Shown here: piece after piece, positions 1 to 8,893 of the stretch
Layout of the letters: each line of letters opens with the position of its first letter
Numbering within the stretch: the first letter of the stretch is position 1
Assembly (NCBI GenBank): GCA_016871315.1
Contig: VFZE01000004.1
Span: 120,436 to 184,435 of the forward strand
Direction: 5' to 3'
Source: Acidimicrobiia bacterium
GTDB lineage: Bacteria; Acidobacteriota; Terriglobia; Bryobacterales; Bryobacteraceae
Length of the DNA stretch: 64,000 nt
Translations under genes and position numbers: made by a program
Notes under the pieces: generated by a model
Told to the model about the DNA's origin: nothing
Database searches by the model: none
What the model saw: the letters and a program-made list of their open reading frames with translations, nothing else

Positions 1-1
1 C

Positions 2-1174
2 GACAGCGGCATCGCTTGGGCGCCTGACGGCGAAACCGTTTTCTTCGTCCGCAGCAACGGCATGGGCATCCAAGACATCTATTCCGTCCCGTCCAAGGGC
101 GGCGAAGCCACAAGGCTCACGTTCGACAACCGCCGCATCTACGGACTCTCCTGGAACTATGCCGATGGCCGCCTCCTGTTTGCCTCCGGCCGTAGAGACA
201 ATGCCCGCCTCTGGCGTCTCTCTCCCTCCGGTGGCGAGCCCCAACGCATCCTCGGCATCGGTGACGGCGCGTCCTTTCTAGCCGTTTCCCGGCAACGCAA
301 CCGGCTCGCTTACACCCGCTCCAACGTGGATACCAACGTCTGGCGCTACTCTCTCGACGGACAGAATCCGCCCGTGCGGCTCGTCTCCTCAACTCGGCTG
401 GAGCAGGGGCCCCAGTACTCTCCCGAGGGCAAGCGCATCGTGTTTGCCTCCACGCGGACCGGAGCCTGGGAGATATTCACCTGCAACTCCGACGGCCAAT
501 CCGTCCTTCAGCTCACTTCTTTTCGCGACAAGCCCGCCGGCAGCCCTCAATGGGCGCCCGACGGCCAGCACGTCGCCTTCGACGCCAGGCCCGGCGGCAA
601 CGCCGACATTTACTCGCTCCACCTCGCTGGAGGCAGTCCCGTCCGCATCACCTCCCACCCCGCGCAGGACGCCGTCCCCAGCTACTCCCGCGACGGCCGA
701 TTCATCTATTTCGGTTCAAATCGCACCGGCCGCTTCGAGATCTGGAAGGTTCCCTCCGGCGGGGGAGAAGCGGTTCAGGTTACCCGCAACGGCGGCTTCT
801 ATGCCACCGAATCCCCCGATGGCCGCCACCTCTATTACGCCCGTGCGCTCGATCAACCTGGCCTCTTTCGCATGCCAACGTCTGGCGGGGCCGAGACCTT
901 GGTTCTCGAGAATCTTAAGTCTGGATACTGGGGCTACCGCGTCGTCACCGCCTCCGGCATCTACTATGTCGTGGAGGAACAGGTCCCTGATGTCGGTTTG
1001 CAGCATTGGCTTTATTACCACGATTCTGCCTCAGGAAAATCCTCCAAGGTGCTGCGTTTCGCCAACCGCCCGTTCAACGCCGGACTCGCCTTGTCCCCCG
1101 ACGGCAAGCAGATCCTCTATACCCAGGCTGACCGCTCCGACACCGACATCCTCCTGGTCGACGGATTCCGTTAA
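2..1174 (+). CDS. TolB/WD40-like (PD40) beta-propeller protein, 5' end cut by the window
   Basis: The reading frame is open from base 2 and ends at a TAA at 1172-1174, so only the C-terminal ~390 residues are visible. The translation repeats propeller blades carrying the PD40 pattern (WAPDGE, YSPEGKR, WAPDGQ, YSRDGR, LSPDGK), each followed by short hydrophobic strands, as in TolB and the DPP-IV N-terminal propeller. There is no peptidase domain after the propeller. In acidobacteria such C-terminal propellers are commonly fused to an N-terminal winged-helix or protein-kinase domain; that part lies outside the window, so the role (sensor or scaffold) stays open. Confidence 0.8.
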   Translation, partial: DSGIAWAPDGETVFFVRSNGMGIQDIYSVPSKGGEATRLTFDNRRIYGLSWNYADGRLLFASGRRDNARLWRLSPSGGEPQRILGIGDGASFLAVSRQRNRLAYTRSNVDTNVWRYSLDGQNPPVRLVSSTRLEQGPQYSPEGKRIVFASTRTGAWEIFTCNSDGQSVLQLTSFRDKPAGSPQWAPDGQHVAFDARPGGNADIYSLHLAGGSPVRITSHPAQDAVPSYSRDGRFIYFGSNRTGRFEIWKVPSGGGEAVQVTRNGGFYATESPDGRHLYYARALDQPGLFRMPTSGGAETLVLENLKSGYWGYRVVTASGIYYVVEEQVPDVGLQHWLYYHDSASGKSSKVLRFANRPFNAGLALSPDGKQILYTQADRSDTDILLVDGFR

Positions 1175-1246
1175 ATTTAATAAATCTTTGCCCGGGCCTT
1201 CCGCCACAAAGCCTACAATATATATAGGGATTCACACCGATCTTAT

Positions 1247-3106
1247 ATGATGCGCTTCCGCTCGAGCGGCCCCTGCGCCGCTACTCTCCTTCTCGGCTTC
1301 TCCTCTGGCTTGAGCCTTCTCACGGCCGCTGATTGCAGCCTCCGCCCCGAACAAGACAAGCGTCTCGCACGGGAAGCACAGGCCCGTCTGCGCCTTTATG
1401 AGGCCGCCTCGAAGTTCAATGCTAGGCAAGCCTCGGCTCACGGCCTACCCGCCGCCGAAATCCCGCGCCGCAACTTCATTGACGAGGAGATCTTCGGCAA
1501 GCTGCAAAGCTTGGGATTGCCGAGCGCTTCGTTGACAACTGACGGCGAGTTCGTGCGCCGTATTTACTTCGATCTAACCGGCCACCCGCCCTCGCCGGAA
1601 GATATCCGGTCCTTCCTGAACGATTCCAACCCCGGCAAGCGCCGTGAGCTGATCGACAAACTGCTCTACTCGAAAGAATTCGTCGATAAGTGGACCCTTT
1701 GGCTTGGCGATCTGTTGATGAACGTGGCTTTCCCGCAGAACTTCGACCGCCAGTATTTCGCGCGCAACGCCTACTACGAGTGGATGAAGCTCGCCATCGC
1801 GAACGAGAAGTCCCTCAAGGAGATCGCCTTCGAATCGATTGCGGCCACCGGCAACAGCTACGACAACTGGAATGGCGGCACAAACTTCATCCTCAACGGC
1901 ATTGTGGCGATGGGGCCCATTCAGGACCGTTACGACAACATGATGCGCGTGAGCACTACTACGTTCCTCGGCCTCAGCCATTATGATTGCCTGCTTTGCC
2001 ACGACGGCCGCCGGCGCCTGGATCAAGTGAGCCTGTGGGGATCCCGGATGACGCGTCTGGAGGCTCAGCGCATGGCCGCTTTCTTTGCCCGCACCAACCT
2101 GGCAAAGCCATCGCTGCCCACCACCGAGTATTACTACAACAGCTACAACATCACCGACCGAACCACCGGCAACTATGATTTGAACACCAACTTCGGTAAC
2201 CGGCCGGACCGCTTGCCGATCGGCGAAATGCGGTTCCTCACTCCCGAATACCGCGATGGGGCAAAGCCTGCCGACGGCAATTGGCGCGCCGCCTTCGCCG
2301 CCTCCATGGTCCACGATCCTCTCTTCCCCATCAACATGGCCAACCGGTTTTGGAAGGAGTTCTTCGGCCTTGCCCTCATTGATCCGGAAGACAGCATTGA
2401 CCCGGCCCGTCTTGACCCCGCCAACCCGCCGCCGGCCCCATGGGCTTTGCAGGCCTCCCACCCCGAGCTGATTCTCAAACTGGCCGACGCCTTTGTCGAA
2501 GGCGATTATAATCTGCGCGAATTTCTGCGGATCCTCGTCGAATCCTCCGCCTACCAGCTAAGCTCCCGCTATGAAGCGGAATGGAACATCACCCACCTTC
2601 CCCTGTTTGCGCGCCACTATCCGCGGCGTCTGGAAGGCGAAGAGATCCACGACGCCATCGTGAAGGCCAGCGGCATGCGCACCATGTACACCATCCGCGG
2701 CCTCGACGACACTCCCTGGGCGATGCAGATGCCGGAGCCCGTGGAACCCCGCTCCAACGGATCGTCAACCAACTTTATGATCGCCTTCTTCCGCGGCAAT
2801 CGCGACTCGCAGTTTCGCATCCAGGATGGCTCCATTCAGCAGCAACTGAACCTGATGAACGACCCCTTCGTACTCAACCGAATCAGGCTCACCAACTCGG
2901 CCAATATGCGCGCCGTGGCCGCTATTACCGATGATGCGGCTGCGGTCGAAGAACTGTTTCTGCTCTTCCTCAACCGCAAGCCCGATTCACGCGAACTGAA
3001 AATCGCCGCCGATTTTCTCTCCCGGGCTGGCAACCAACGCAACACCTACCTGGAAGACCTCGCCTGGGTGCTCATCAACAAGACGGACTTCCTCTTCAAT
3101 TACTAA
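1247..3106 (+). CDS. DUF1549/DUF1553 secreted protein with a CxxCH motif
   Basis: 619 residues with an N-terminal hydrophobic signal peptide (about 1-28). The N-terminal half has the DUF1549 pattern (FVRRIYFDLTGHPPSPEDI, then RRELIDKLL and WTLWLGDLL) and the C-terminal part the DUF1553 pattern (ANRFWKEFFG, REFLRILVESSAYQ). A single heme-type CLLCH motif lies at about residues 248-252. Families of this type are abundant in Planctomycetes and acidobacteria, usually paired with a DUF1501 protein as here (14-base gap), and are thought to act outside the cytoplasm, possibly in polysaccharide use; the reaction is unknown. ATGs at 1247 and 1250 are both possible starts. Confidence 0.85.
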   Translation: MMRFRSSGPCAATLLLGFSSGLSLLTAADCSLRPEQDKRLAREAQARLRLYEAASKFNARQASAHGLPAAEIPRRNFIDEEIFGKLQSLGLPSASLTTDGEFVRRIYFDLTGHPPSPEDIRSFLNDSNPGKRRELIDKLLYSKEFVDKWTLWLGDLLMNVAFPQNFDRQYFARNAYYEWMKLAIANEKSLKEIAFESIAATGNSYDNWNGGTNFILNGIVAMGPIQDRYDNMMRVSTTTFLGLSHYDCLLCHDGRRRLDQVSLWGSRMTRLEAQRMAAFFARTNLAKPSLPTTEYYYNSYNITDRTTGNYDLNTNFGNRPDRLPIGEMRFLTPEYRDGAKPADGNWRAAFAASMVHDPLFPINMANRFWKEFFGLALIDPEDSIDPARLDPANPPPAPWALQASHPELILKLADAFVEGDYNLREFLRILVESSAYQLSSRYEAEWNITHLPLFARHYPRRLEGEEIHDAIVKASGMRTMYTIRGLDDTPWAMQMPEPVEPRSNGSSTNFMIAFFRGNRDSQFRIQDGSIQQQLNLMNDPFVLNRIRLTNSANMRAVAAITDDAAAVEELFLLFLNRKPDSRELKIAADFLSRAGNQRNTYLEDLAWVLINKTDFLFNY

Positions 3107-3120
3107 CCACGGGGAATCGA

Positions 3121-4509
3121 ATGAAGGACCGATTTGGGATCGACTGGAAGAGAATCGCCGAGGACCACGGCCCCGGCTCGCCGTTCTGGCGCCGCCCTGC
3201 CCTCACCAGGCGCAACTTCTTCCGCCACGCCTCGGGCGCCGTCGGCGGTTACTTCCTGTTGCCGGAACTGAATACGGAGACCATCGCTCGCGCGCAGCCC
3301 ACTTTGATGGGAACCGCCAAGAACTGCATCTTCATCCTGATGCGCGGCGGCCCCAGCCACATCGACACCTTCGATCTCAAGGAAGGCTCGTGGACGCCAC
3401 GTGAGTTGGAGCCGACCACCTTCGGCAACATCCGCTGGCCCCGCGGCCTCATGCCCAAGCTGGCCGATCAGATGGACTCCATCGCGCTCGTGCGCTCCGT
3501 CAAGGCCTGGGCCCTCGTACACGGTCTCGCGCAGGTATGGGCGCAGATCGGCCGCAACCCCGTCGCCGGCTCCTCCAAGATCGCCCCCCACATCGGTTCG
3601 GTGGCCGCTATCGAACTTTCCGGCCAACAGCAGGACGCCACCCTGCCCGCCTTCGTCTCGCTCAACGTCACCTCCGGTATCGGCCAGGGTTACCTGCCAC
3701 CGGAAAACGCGCCCTTCTTCTCCGTGCCCAACGGCAGCGGCTTAGGTAACTCGCGCCACAACGACGGCAACGCCCGCTACGACCGGCGCTACGGCCTCCT
3801 GCTCGAAATGGACTCTCCCCTCCGCAGTTCTCCGGAACTCGGCGCCGCGCCCTACCAGACCGGAACCTACAATTTGGCCGCCAGGAAGCTTGTCTACAAC
3901 TCCAAGGTCGACGAGATCTTCACCTTCGATGCCCAGGAGCGCACCCGCTACGGCACAACCAATTTCGGCAACTCCTGCATCGCCGCCCGCAACATGCTCC
4001 GCGCCCGCTCCGGCGCCCGCTTCATCCAGATCACCACCACCGATTGGGATCACCACGATAACATCTGGGGCTCTCCTACTACCGGCCACTACCTGCGCGC
4101 CCGCGAATTCGACCCCGCTCTCGCCGCCTTGATCGAGGACCTCAAGTCCGACGGCCTGCTCAACGAAACCCTCATCGTCGCCATGGGCGAATTCGGACGC
4201 ACCGTCGGCAACCTCACCGCCACGCGCGGCCGCGATCATCTTGCCCAGCAGGCCGTCCTTTTCGCCGGCGGGGGTATCCGCGGAGGGCGCGTTCTCGGCT
4301 CCTCAAACGCCGCCGGCAACGGCACTGCCGAGCCCGGCTGGTCCGGCAGCCGCGATATCCGCGCCGAAGATATCGAGGCCACCATGTACTCCGCGCTCGG
4401 TATCGACTGGACCACCATCCGCCGCGACGATCCCCTAGGCCGTGGTTTCGAGTACGTCCCCGGCGGCGCGGCCGGAATCTACAAGCCTATCCATGAACTC
4501 TGGACGTAG
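3121..4509 (+). CDS. DUF1501 family protein (sulfatase-like fold, Tat-type leader)
   Basis: 462 residues. Near residues 23-40 there is an arginine-containing leader (TRRNFFRHASGAVGGYF) resembling a Tat signal, then the DUF1501 hallmark FILMRGGPSHIDTFDLK and, near the C-terminus, VAMGEFGRT followed by GRDHLA. DUF1501 belongs to the alkaline-phosphatase/sulfatase superfamily, but the substrate is not known. It directly follows the DUF1549 gene, the standard partner, so the two are probably co-transcribed and exported together. Confidence 0.85.
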   Translation: MKDRFGIDWKRIAEDHGPGSPFWRRPALTRRNFFRHASGAVGGYFLLPELNTETIARAQPTLMGTAKNCIFILMRGGPSHIDTFDLKEGSWTPRELEPTTFGNIRWPRGLMPKLADQMDSIALVRSVKAWALVHGLAQVWAQIGRNPVAGSSKIAPHIGSVAAIELSGQQQDATLPAFVSLNVTSGIGQGYLPPENAPFFSVPNGSGLGNSRHNDGNARYDRRYGLLLEMDSPLRSSPELGAAPYQTGTYNLAARKLVYNSKVDEIFTFDAQERTRYGTTNFGNSCIAARNMLRARSGARFIQITTTDWDHHDNIWGSPTTGHYLRAREFDPALAALIEDLKSDGLLNETLIVAMGEFGRTVGNLTATRGRDHLAQQAVLFAGGGIRGGRVLGSSNAAGNGTAEPGWSGSRDIRAEDIEATMYSALGIDWTTIRRDDPLGRGFEYVPGGAAGIYKPIHELWT

Positions 4510-4512
4510 GTT

Positions 4513-5023
4513 ATGTGGAGGGTCCGCTATTCGGTTGCGGTGAGCCTCGACGGCTACATCGCCGGACCCAATGGAGCAAGCGATTGGATCGTCATGGATC
4601 CGGAGATCGACTTTCGCGCCCTCATGCAGCAGTTCGACACGATCCTGCTCGGCCGCAAAACGTACGAGGCGGCGCACCAGCATGGCGGCGGCGGGATGCC
4701 TGGCATGCTGGCCTACCTTTTTTCCAAGACCCTGCGCCAGGAGGATTGCCCCCAGGTTATCCTCTCCGCGGACCCTCGGAAAACCGTCGCTGAAATCAAG
4801 GCCAAACCCGGCAAGGATATCTGGCTCTCCGGCGGCGGCTCGCTCTGCAAGCTTGCTTGAGCTCCGCCTTGTTGACCGTGTCGAAGCCGCCATCATCCCC
4901 GTCATGCTCGGCGCCGGCATTCCTCTGCTGTCAGGTAATCAGATTCCCGCCATACTCAAGCTGGCCGCGCACAAGGTCTATCCGAAAACCGGCACGGTTT
5001 CGCTTGAGTATGAAGTGGCCTGA
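4513..5023 (+). pseudogene. RibD C-terminal/dihydrofolate-reductase-like protein, frameshifted
   Basis: The first frame from ATG 4513 (3 bases after the upstream stop) reads as a RibD-C-type protein: YSVAVSLDGYIAGPNG at the N-terminus, ILLGRKTYE, and the NADPH-site glycine run WLSGGGSL, then stops at 4858-4860. The family continuation (SLLELRLVDRVEAAIIPVML, then GAGIPLLSG) is present in the next frame and runs to the stop at 5023. Removing one base around 4843-4848 restores a protein of about 170 residues, the usual length. This is a single-base frameshift, either true decay or a base-calling error; programmed shifting has no obvious signal here. Confidence 0.8.
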
Positions 5024-5076
5024 CCCTTAGCGCTTCCCCGGCATCAAGCCTACTCGCCGGATTCCTGCCCCATGGA

Positions 5077-5937
5077 TCACGCGATAACCCTCGCCACCTC
5101 TCCATACTCAAGCTCCGCTTCGCCATCCAGAAACACCGTGGCCCCGGGCCGCCCGTGAAACACCGCGTGCAGACGCTCGGGAAGCTCCGCGAGCTTATCC
5201 TCCGCCGTCACAATGCAACCTGTCTCCTCCGCCGCTTGTACAATCTCCCCGCGGTCGATCGGCTTGATTGTGTGGCAATCGAGAACTCGCGCCTGCACTC
5301 CTCCCCGTTCCAACTCACCCGCTGCCAGCAGCGCCTGCTCCACCATGTTTCCCGTCGCGATCAGCGTGACGTCCCGTCCCTCGCGCAACCGGATCATCTT
5401 CCCGATGCGAAACTCCACATCCTCCGTATGGAGCACCGCGGCCGGTTGCCGTCCCAACCGGATATAGACAGGACCTTTCATCTCCCACGCCGCCATCGTC
5501 GCCAAACGCGTTGTCACCGGGTCCGACGGCGACAGCATCGTCAGGTTCGGAAACGTGCGCAGAATCGCAAGGTCCTCCACACCTTGATGACTCGGCCCGT
5601 CGCCGCAAATCTCCACGCCCGCGTTCGTCGCCACGATCTTCACATTCAGCCGCGGATAGCAGATCGATTGCCGCACCGCCTCACACGCCCGCATGCTGGC
5701 GAAAACCACGAACGTGCTCGCGAACGGAATCAGCCCTGTCGTCGCAGCTCCGGCCGCCAGGCACATCATGTTCATCTCCGCTGCCCCGCAGTGGAAGAAC
5801 CGCTCCGGGAACCGTTTCCCGAATCGCCAGGTGTTGGTCGACTTCGCGATGTCCGCCTCAAACACCACAACCCGCGGATCGCGCTCGCCCAGCTCCACCA
5901 GCGTCTTGCCGTAGACGACCCGGTTCGGTTGGCTCAT
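5077..5937 (-). CDS. Transketolase C-terminal subunit (split transketolase)
   Basis: 286 residues from ATG at 5937. It carries the pyrimidine-binding half of a transketolase: GKTLVELGERDPRVVVFEAD, FFHCGAAEMNMMCLAAGAAT (site of the catalytic glutamate), GDGPSHQGVEDLAILRTFPN, and a C-terminal transketolase domain (GNMVEQALLAAGELE, HTIKPID, VTAEDK). Its start overlaps the stop of the N-subunit gene by 4 bases (ATGA), the normal arrangement of two-subunit transketolases in archaea and many bacteria. It should make the thiamine-diphosphate enzyme of the pentose phosphate pathway, but the partner subunit is damaged, so activity here is doubtful. Confidence 0.88.
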   Translation of the reverse strand: MSQPNRVVYGKTLVELGERDPRVVVFEADIAKSTNTWRFGKRFPERFFHCGAAEMNMMCLAAGAATTGLIPFASTFVVFASMRACEAVRQSICYPRLNVKIVATNAGVEICGDGPSHQGVEDLAILRTFPNLTMLSPSDPVTTRLATMAAWEMKGPVYIRLGRQPAAVLHTEDVEFRIGKMIRLREGRDVTLIATGNMVEQALLAAGELERGGVQARVLDCHTIKPIDRGEIVQAAEETGCIVTAEDKLAELPERLHAVFHGRPGATVFLDGEAELEYGEVARVIA

Positions 5938-6585
5938 CTCCGCGCTCCTTCCAACTCGGCCAGCAGCGCGTTCACCTCTTCTCCGCTCAGCGGAGCGCCC
6001 AGACTGTGCCAGTCGCCCTGATCCTCCATCGACGGCACGCCTTTCCCCTTCACCGTCTCCGCCACGATCACGTGCGGCTTTCCCTCGCGCCGCCGCCATC
6101 GCTGCCTCCCACACAATCCCCTCCTGCAACTCCCCATCGCTCAGCATCGCGTACACACGCGCTTCGATTCCTGGAACCTTCAACCCCAGCGCGATCCCCG
6201 CGGCCGCCGAAAACCCTTGCCCCAGCGAGCCGGTCGTCATGTCCACGCCCAACGTCTTCCGCATATCCGGATGTCCCTGCAGCGGACTCTCGATATCCCG
6301 CAGCCGCAACAGATCCTCTCTCGGAAAATACCCGCGGTGCGCCAGCGCCACATACCAGGCCGGCGCGCAATGCCCCTTCGACAGCACGAACCGGTCTCGC
6401 TCCGCCCACTCGGGCCGCGCCGGATCGATCCGCATCCGGTGGAAATAGAGGTACGTCACCATATCGATCGCTGAAAGTGATCCGCCCGGATGCCCCGAAC
6501 CTGCCGCTCCGATCATCCGCAGAATGTCCCCACGCAGCGCGTGCGCCGTGTTCCGCAGCGCGTCATAATCCGGTTCCGCCCTCAT
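5934..6585 (-). pseudogene. Transketolase N-terminal subunit with internal deletion and frameshift
   Basis: From ATG 6585 the frame reads a normal N subunit: MIGAAGSGHPGGSLSA, DRFVLSKGHCAPAWY, GHPDMRKTLGVDMTTGSLGQ, and MLSDGELQEGIVWEAAMAAA. At about 6085 (GCGGCGGCGC on the coding strand) the family sequence jumps to REGKPHVIVAETVKGKG in another frame, which ends with LLAELEGARR at 5934. The segment normally between (about 55-60 residues, including the asparagine that completes the thiamine-diphosphate/Mg site) is missing and the frame is broken. A GCG/CGG-rich run at the junction fits a deletion between short repeats. Alternatively this is an assembly collapse. Confidence 0.8.
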
Positions 6586-6627
6586 AATCCCATCCACGAT
6601 ACCCGAATCTGAGAAACTGAATAGGAA

Positions 6628-7179
6628 ATGTCCAAGCGCATCCTCCTCGTCACTGGCGATGCTGGTGAAAGCTATGAGACTCTCTACGCGTTGCACCGCT
6701 TCCAGGAAGCCGGCATGCAACCGGTCATCGCCGCCCCTTCCGCCCGCCGCCTTCACCTCGTCATGCATGACTTCGAGCCCGGCTGGGACACCTACATGGA
6801 GCGCCAGGGCTACGGCGTCGAGGCCCAGATCAACTTCGACCAGGTCAATCCCGCCGATTACGACGCCGTCCTCATCCTCGGCGGCCGCGCTCCGGAATAC
6901 CTCCGCCATGACGACAAACTGCTCGACATCGTCCGCGCCATGGGCACCGCCGGCAAGTGGATCTTTTCCATCTGTCATGGAATCCAGGTGCTGGCCGCCG
7001 CCGGCCTGCTCGAGGGTCGCAACGTCACCTGCTACGAACATGTCCGCTATGAAGTCGCGCTCAGCAAGGGAAAATGGCAATCCAGCCAGGCCGCGCGCGA
7101 CGGCAAGCTCGTCACCGCCCAAACCTGGCAGTCGCACCCCGACTTCTATAGGGAGGTTTTCCGATGCCTCGCCGAATAA
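6628..7179 (+). CDS. DJ-1/PfpI family protein (class I amidotransferase-like)
   Basis: 183 residues with the DJ-1/PfpI fold: an N-terminal strand KRILLVTGDAGE, a central LILGGRAPEYLR, and the nucleophile elbow FSICHGIQ with Cys at about residue 116. Members are chaperone/deglycase-like proteins, proteases or hydrolases, generally linked to stress. The substrate cannot be read from sequence. It is divergent from the transketolase gene, and its 3' end lies 17 bases before the next start, so the two downstream genes might be co-transcribed, although a -10-like hexamer lies in the gap. Confidence 0.85.
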   Translation: MSKRILLVTGDAGESYETLYALHRFQEAGMQPVIAAPSARRLHLVMHDFEPGWDTYMERQGYGVEAQINFDQVNPADYDAVLILGGRAPEYLRHDDKLLDIVRAMGTAGKWIFSICHGIQVLAAAGLLEGRNVTCYEHVRYEVALSKGKWQSSQAARDGKLVTAQTWQSHPDFYREVFRCLAE

Positions 7180-7184
7180 AACGT

Positions 7185-7190
7185 TATTAT
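7185..7190 (+). promoter_or_regulatory. -10-like hexamer TATTAT close to the SYLF gene start
   Basis: TATTAT lies 6 bases before the ATG at 7197, with no Shine-Dalgarno sequence between. Transcription starting about 7 bases downstream would begin at the start codon (leaderless mRNA). No good -35 is visible, so this is inference from position. Confidence 0.35.
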
Positions 7191-7196
7191 AGAATC

Positions 7197-7877
7197 ATGT
7201 TTCCGAGGACTCTTGCCCTGACTTTCCTGGGCGCCTGCCTCACCGCAGCCGCTTCGGACAACACCGACCGCCTCAACCACTCCGCCGAGGTCTTCGCCGA
7301 GGTGATGGAAATTGCCGACAAGGCGATTCCCCAAACCCTGCTCGACAAGAGCCAGTGCGTCATCGTCGTGCCCGGCATGAAGAAAGGCGCCTTCATCTTC
7401 GGCGCCAAGTACGGCCGCGGCTTCGCCGTTTGCCGCGCCCAGGGCGGCGTCGGCTGGGGCCCCCCGGGAGCCGTGCGCGTGGAGGGTGGCAGCTTCGGCC
7501 TGCAAATCGGCGGTTCGGAGACCGACGTCATCCTGCTTGTGATGAATGAGCGCGGCGCCAAGCGCCTGCTCGGCACCTCCAAGTTCACCATCGGTGGCGA
7601 CGCCTCCGCCGCGGCAGGTCCCGTCGGCCGCACCGCAACCGCGGAAACCGACGCCCTGCTCACCGCCGAAATCCTCACCTGGTCCCGCTCCCGCGGCCTC
7701 TTCGCCGGCGTCAGCCTTCAGGGTGCAACCATGCGCCAGGACCTCGACGTCAACAAGGAACTCTACGGCGGCACCATCCAAAACAAGGACCTCGTCTTCA
7801 GCGGCCGCCAGCCCCCGGCCTCCGCCGCGCAGCTATTGAAGCTGCTCAACAAGTACTCTTCACGCCAGTCAAAATAA
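7197..7877 (+). CDS. SYLF (Ysc84-type) lipid-binding domain protein, secreted
   Basis: 226 residues from ATG 7197; a start 33 bases further upstream is in frame, but 7197 places a clean signal peptide (MFPRTLALTFLGACLTAAAS) at the N-terminus. The rest matches the SYLF domain: DKSQCVIVVPGMKKGAFIFG, YGRGFAVCR, GPPGAVRVEGGSFGLQIGG, TDVILLVMNERGAKRLLG, and RGLFAGVSLQGATMRQD. SYLF domains bind phosphoinositides in eukaryotes; bacterial versions are exported and of unknown function. The gene is followed by a 63-base gap with a good Shine-Dalgarno before the next gene. Confidence 0.85.
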   Translation: MFPRTLALTFLGACLTAAASDNTDRLNHSAEVFAEVMEIADKAIPQTLLDKSQCVIVVPGMKKGAFIFGAKYGRGFAVCRAQGGVGWGPPGAVRVEGGSFGLQIGGSETDVILLVMNERGAKRLLGTSKFTIGGDASAAAGPVGRTATAETDALLTAEILTWSRSRGLFAGVSLQGATMRQDLDVNKELYGGTIQNKDLVFSGRQPPASAAQLLKLLNKYSSRQSK

Positions 7878-7940
7878 TCCGCTGCTTCCCTGCAACCGGA
7901 CCCTGCCTGACCCTGTCAAAAGGGCAGAAAGGAGCAAGCA

Positions 7941-8321
7941 ATGGATGAACGAATCGTTCCCTTGCTTTGGGTATTCGGTCTTTTCGCCTTGTTTCTGGTT
8001 TCGCATTACCTCAGCTCACGCGAGAAAGAGCGCAAGGAGGAACGCATCCATCGTGAGAGAATGCTGGCCATGGACAAAGGCATCCCCCTGCCCGAGCTGC
8101 CTCCGCTGCCTCAGGAGGACCTGCAGCACCTGTCCACCATTAATCCAAAGTGGACGCTCGGAATCGGCGCGGTTCTGGCCGCTCTCGGCATAGGCATTTT
8201 GGCCGCGATGATCATCTCCACTACCCGCATCCAGCCCTACTGGACGCTTGGCCTCATTCCGATCTTCCTCGGATTCGGCTGCGTTCTGTACTACTATCTC
8301 ACCAGGCCACGCACTCGCTAG
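7941..8321 (+). CDS. Small membrane protein with several transmembrane segments
   Basis: 126 residues starting at ATG 7941 with AAGGAG nearby. Segment 1 is at about 5-25 (VPLLWVFGLFALFLVSHYLS), followed by a charged helix (REKERKEERIHRERM), a proline-rich linker (PLPELPPLPQ) and two more hydrophobic stretches (about 72-92 and 100-118). The layout resembles the DUF6249-like partner proteins often found just before ECF sigma genes in acidobacteria. It lies 11 bases upstream of a sigma factor gene, so it may belong to the same regulatory unit. No enzymatic motif is visible. Confidence 0.65.
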   Translation: MDERIVPLLWVFGLFALFLVSHYLSSREKERKEERIHRERMLAMDKGIPLPELPPLPQEDLQHLSTINPKWTLGIGAVLAALGIGILAAMIISTTRIQPYWTLGLIPIFLGFGCVLYYYLTRPRTR

Positions 8322-8332
8322 CACGGTCAGGC

Positions 8333-8893
8333 ATGCTCATGACGCTGGATTCCCGGCTGCCGCAGGTGGATCCCGATCTTCACTCTTCCTTTGAGGATCT
8401 TGCGGCCCGCTACAAACATCACGTCTTCCGCCTCGCCGTCTCCATTCTCGGCCCCGGTTTCGAGCCCGAAGCCGAAGACGTTACCCAGGATGTCTTCCTC
8501 CGCGTCCATCGCGAACTGTCCTCCTTTCGGGGCGAAAGCAAGTTCAGCACCTGGCTCTACCGCATCGCTTGGAATCGCGCATTCGACATCAAGCAGCGCT
8601 CCCGCTACCGCTTGCCTCACTTGGCGGACACCGCTCTCGCCGCTCTATCCGACCCGTCCGCCGGCCCGCACGACGTCCTCCACCACAAAGCCCGCCTGGC
8701 CGCTCTCCATGAATCCATTGCCGAGCTTCCCGAGCTCTACCAGACCGTCCTTCGCCTCCACTACTGGTTCGGCGCCGGCATCGCCGAGATCTCAGAGCTC
8801 GTGGGCGCCCCCGAAGGAACGGTAAAATCGTACTTGCACCGCGCGCGCCAGCGCCTTGCCGAGGCTCTCAAAGAGAAAGGATTCGACGCATGA
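8333..8893 (+). CDS. RNA polymerase ECF sigma factor
   Basis: 186 residues from ATG 8333 (ATG 8339 is the alternative). Region 2 is clear: AARYKHHVFRLAVSILG, AEDVTQDVFLRVHRELSSF and FSTWLYRIAWNRAFD. Region 4 follows: LPELYQTVLRLHYWFGAGIAEISELV, then GAPEGTVKSYLHRARQRLAE as the helix-turn-helix for -35 recognition. The stop overlaps the next start by 4 bases (ATGA), so the small membrane protein after it is probably translationally coupled and is a candidate anti-sigma factor. Confidence 0.9.
   Translation: MLMTLDSRLPQVDPDLHSSFEDLAARYKHHVFRLAVSILGPGFEPEAEDVTQDVFLRVHRELSSFRGESKFSTWLYRIAWNRAFDIKQRSRYRLPHLADTALAALSDPSAGPHDVLHHKARLAALHESIAELPELYQTVLRLHYWFGAGIAEISELVGAPEGTVKSYLHRARQRLAEALKEKGFDA

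Noticed and set aside
1188..1219. Promoter TTGCCC-TACAAT before the DUF1549 gene
   Set aside because: The -10 is good, but the 20-base spacer is too long for a confident call.
4513..5023. Programmed frameshift in the RibD-like gene
   Set aside because: No slippery heptamer with a downstream structure was visible, and this family has no known shifting.
5049..5070. Hairpin CCGGC/GCCGG between the RibD-like and transketolase genes
   Set aside because: Only five pairs with a 13-base loop and no T run; too weak for a terminator.
5077..7137. A single 686-residue open frame on the minus strand
   Set aside because: Its first ~180 codons are antisense to the DJ-1 gene; only the parts matching the two transketolase subunits are real.
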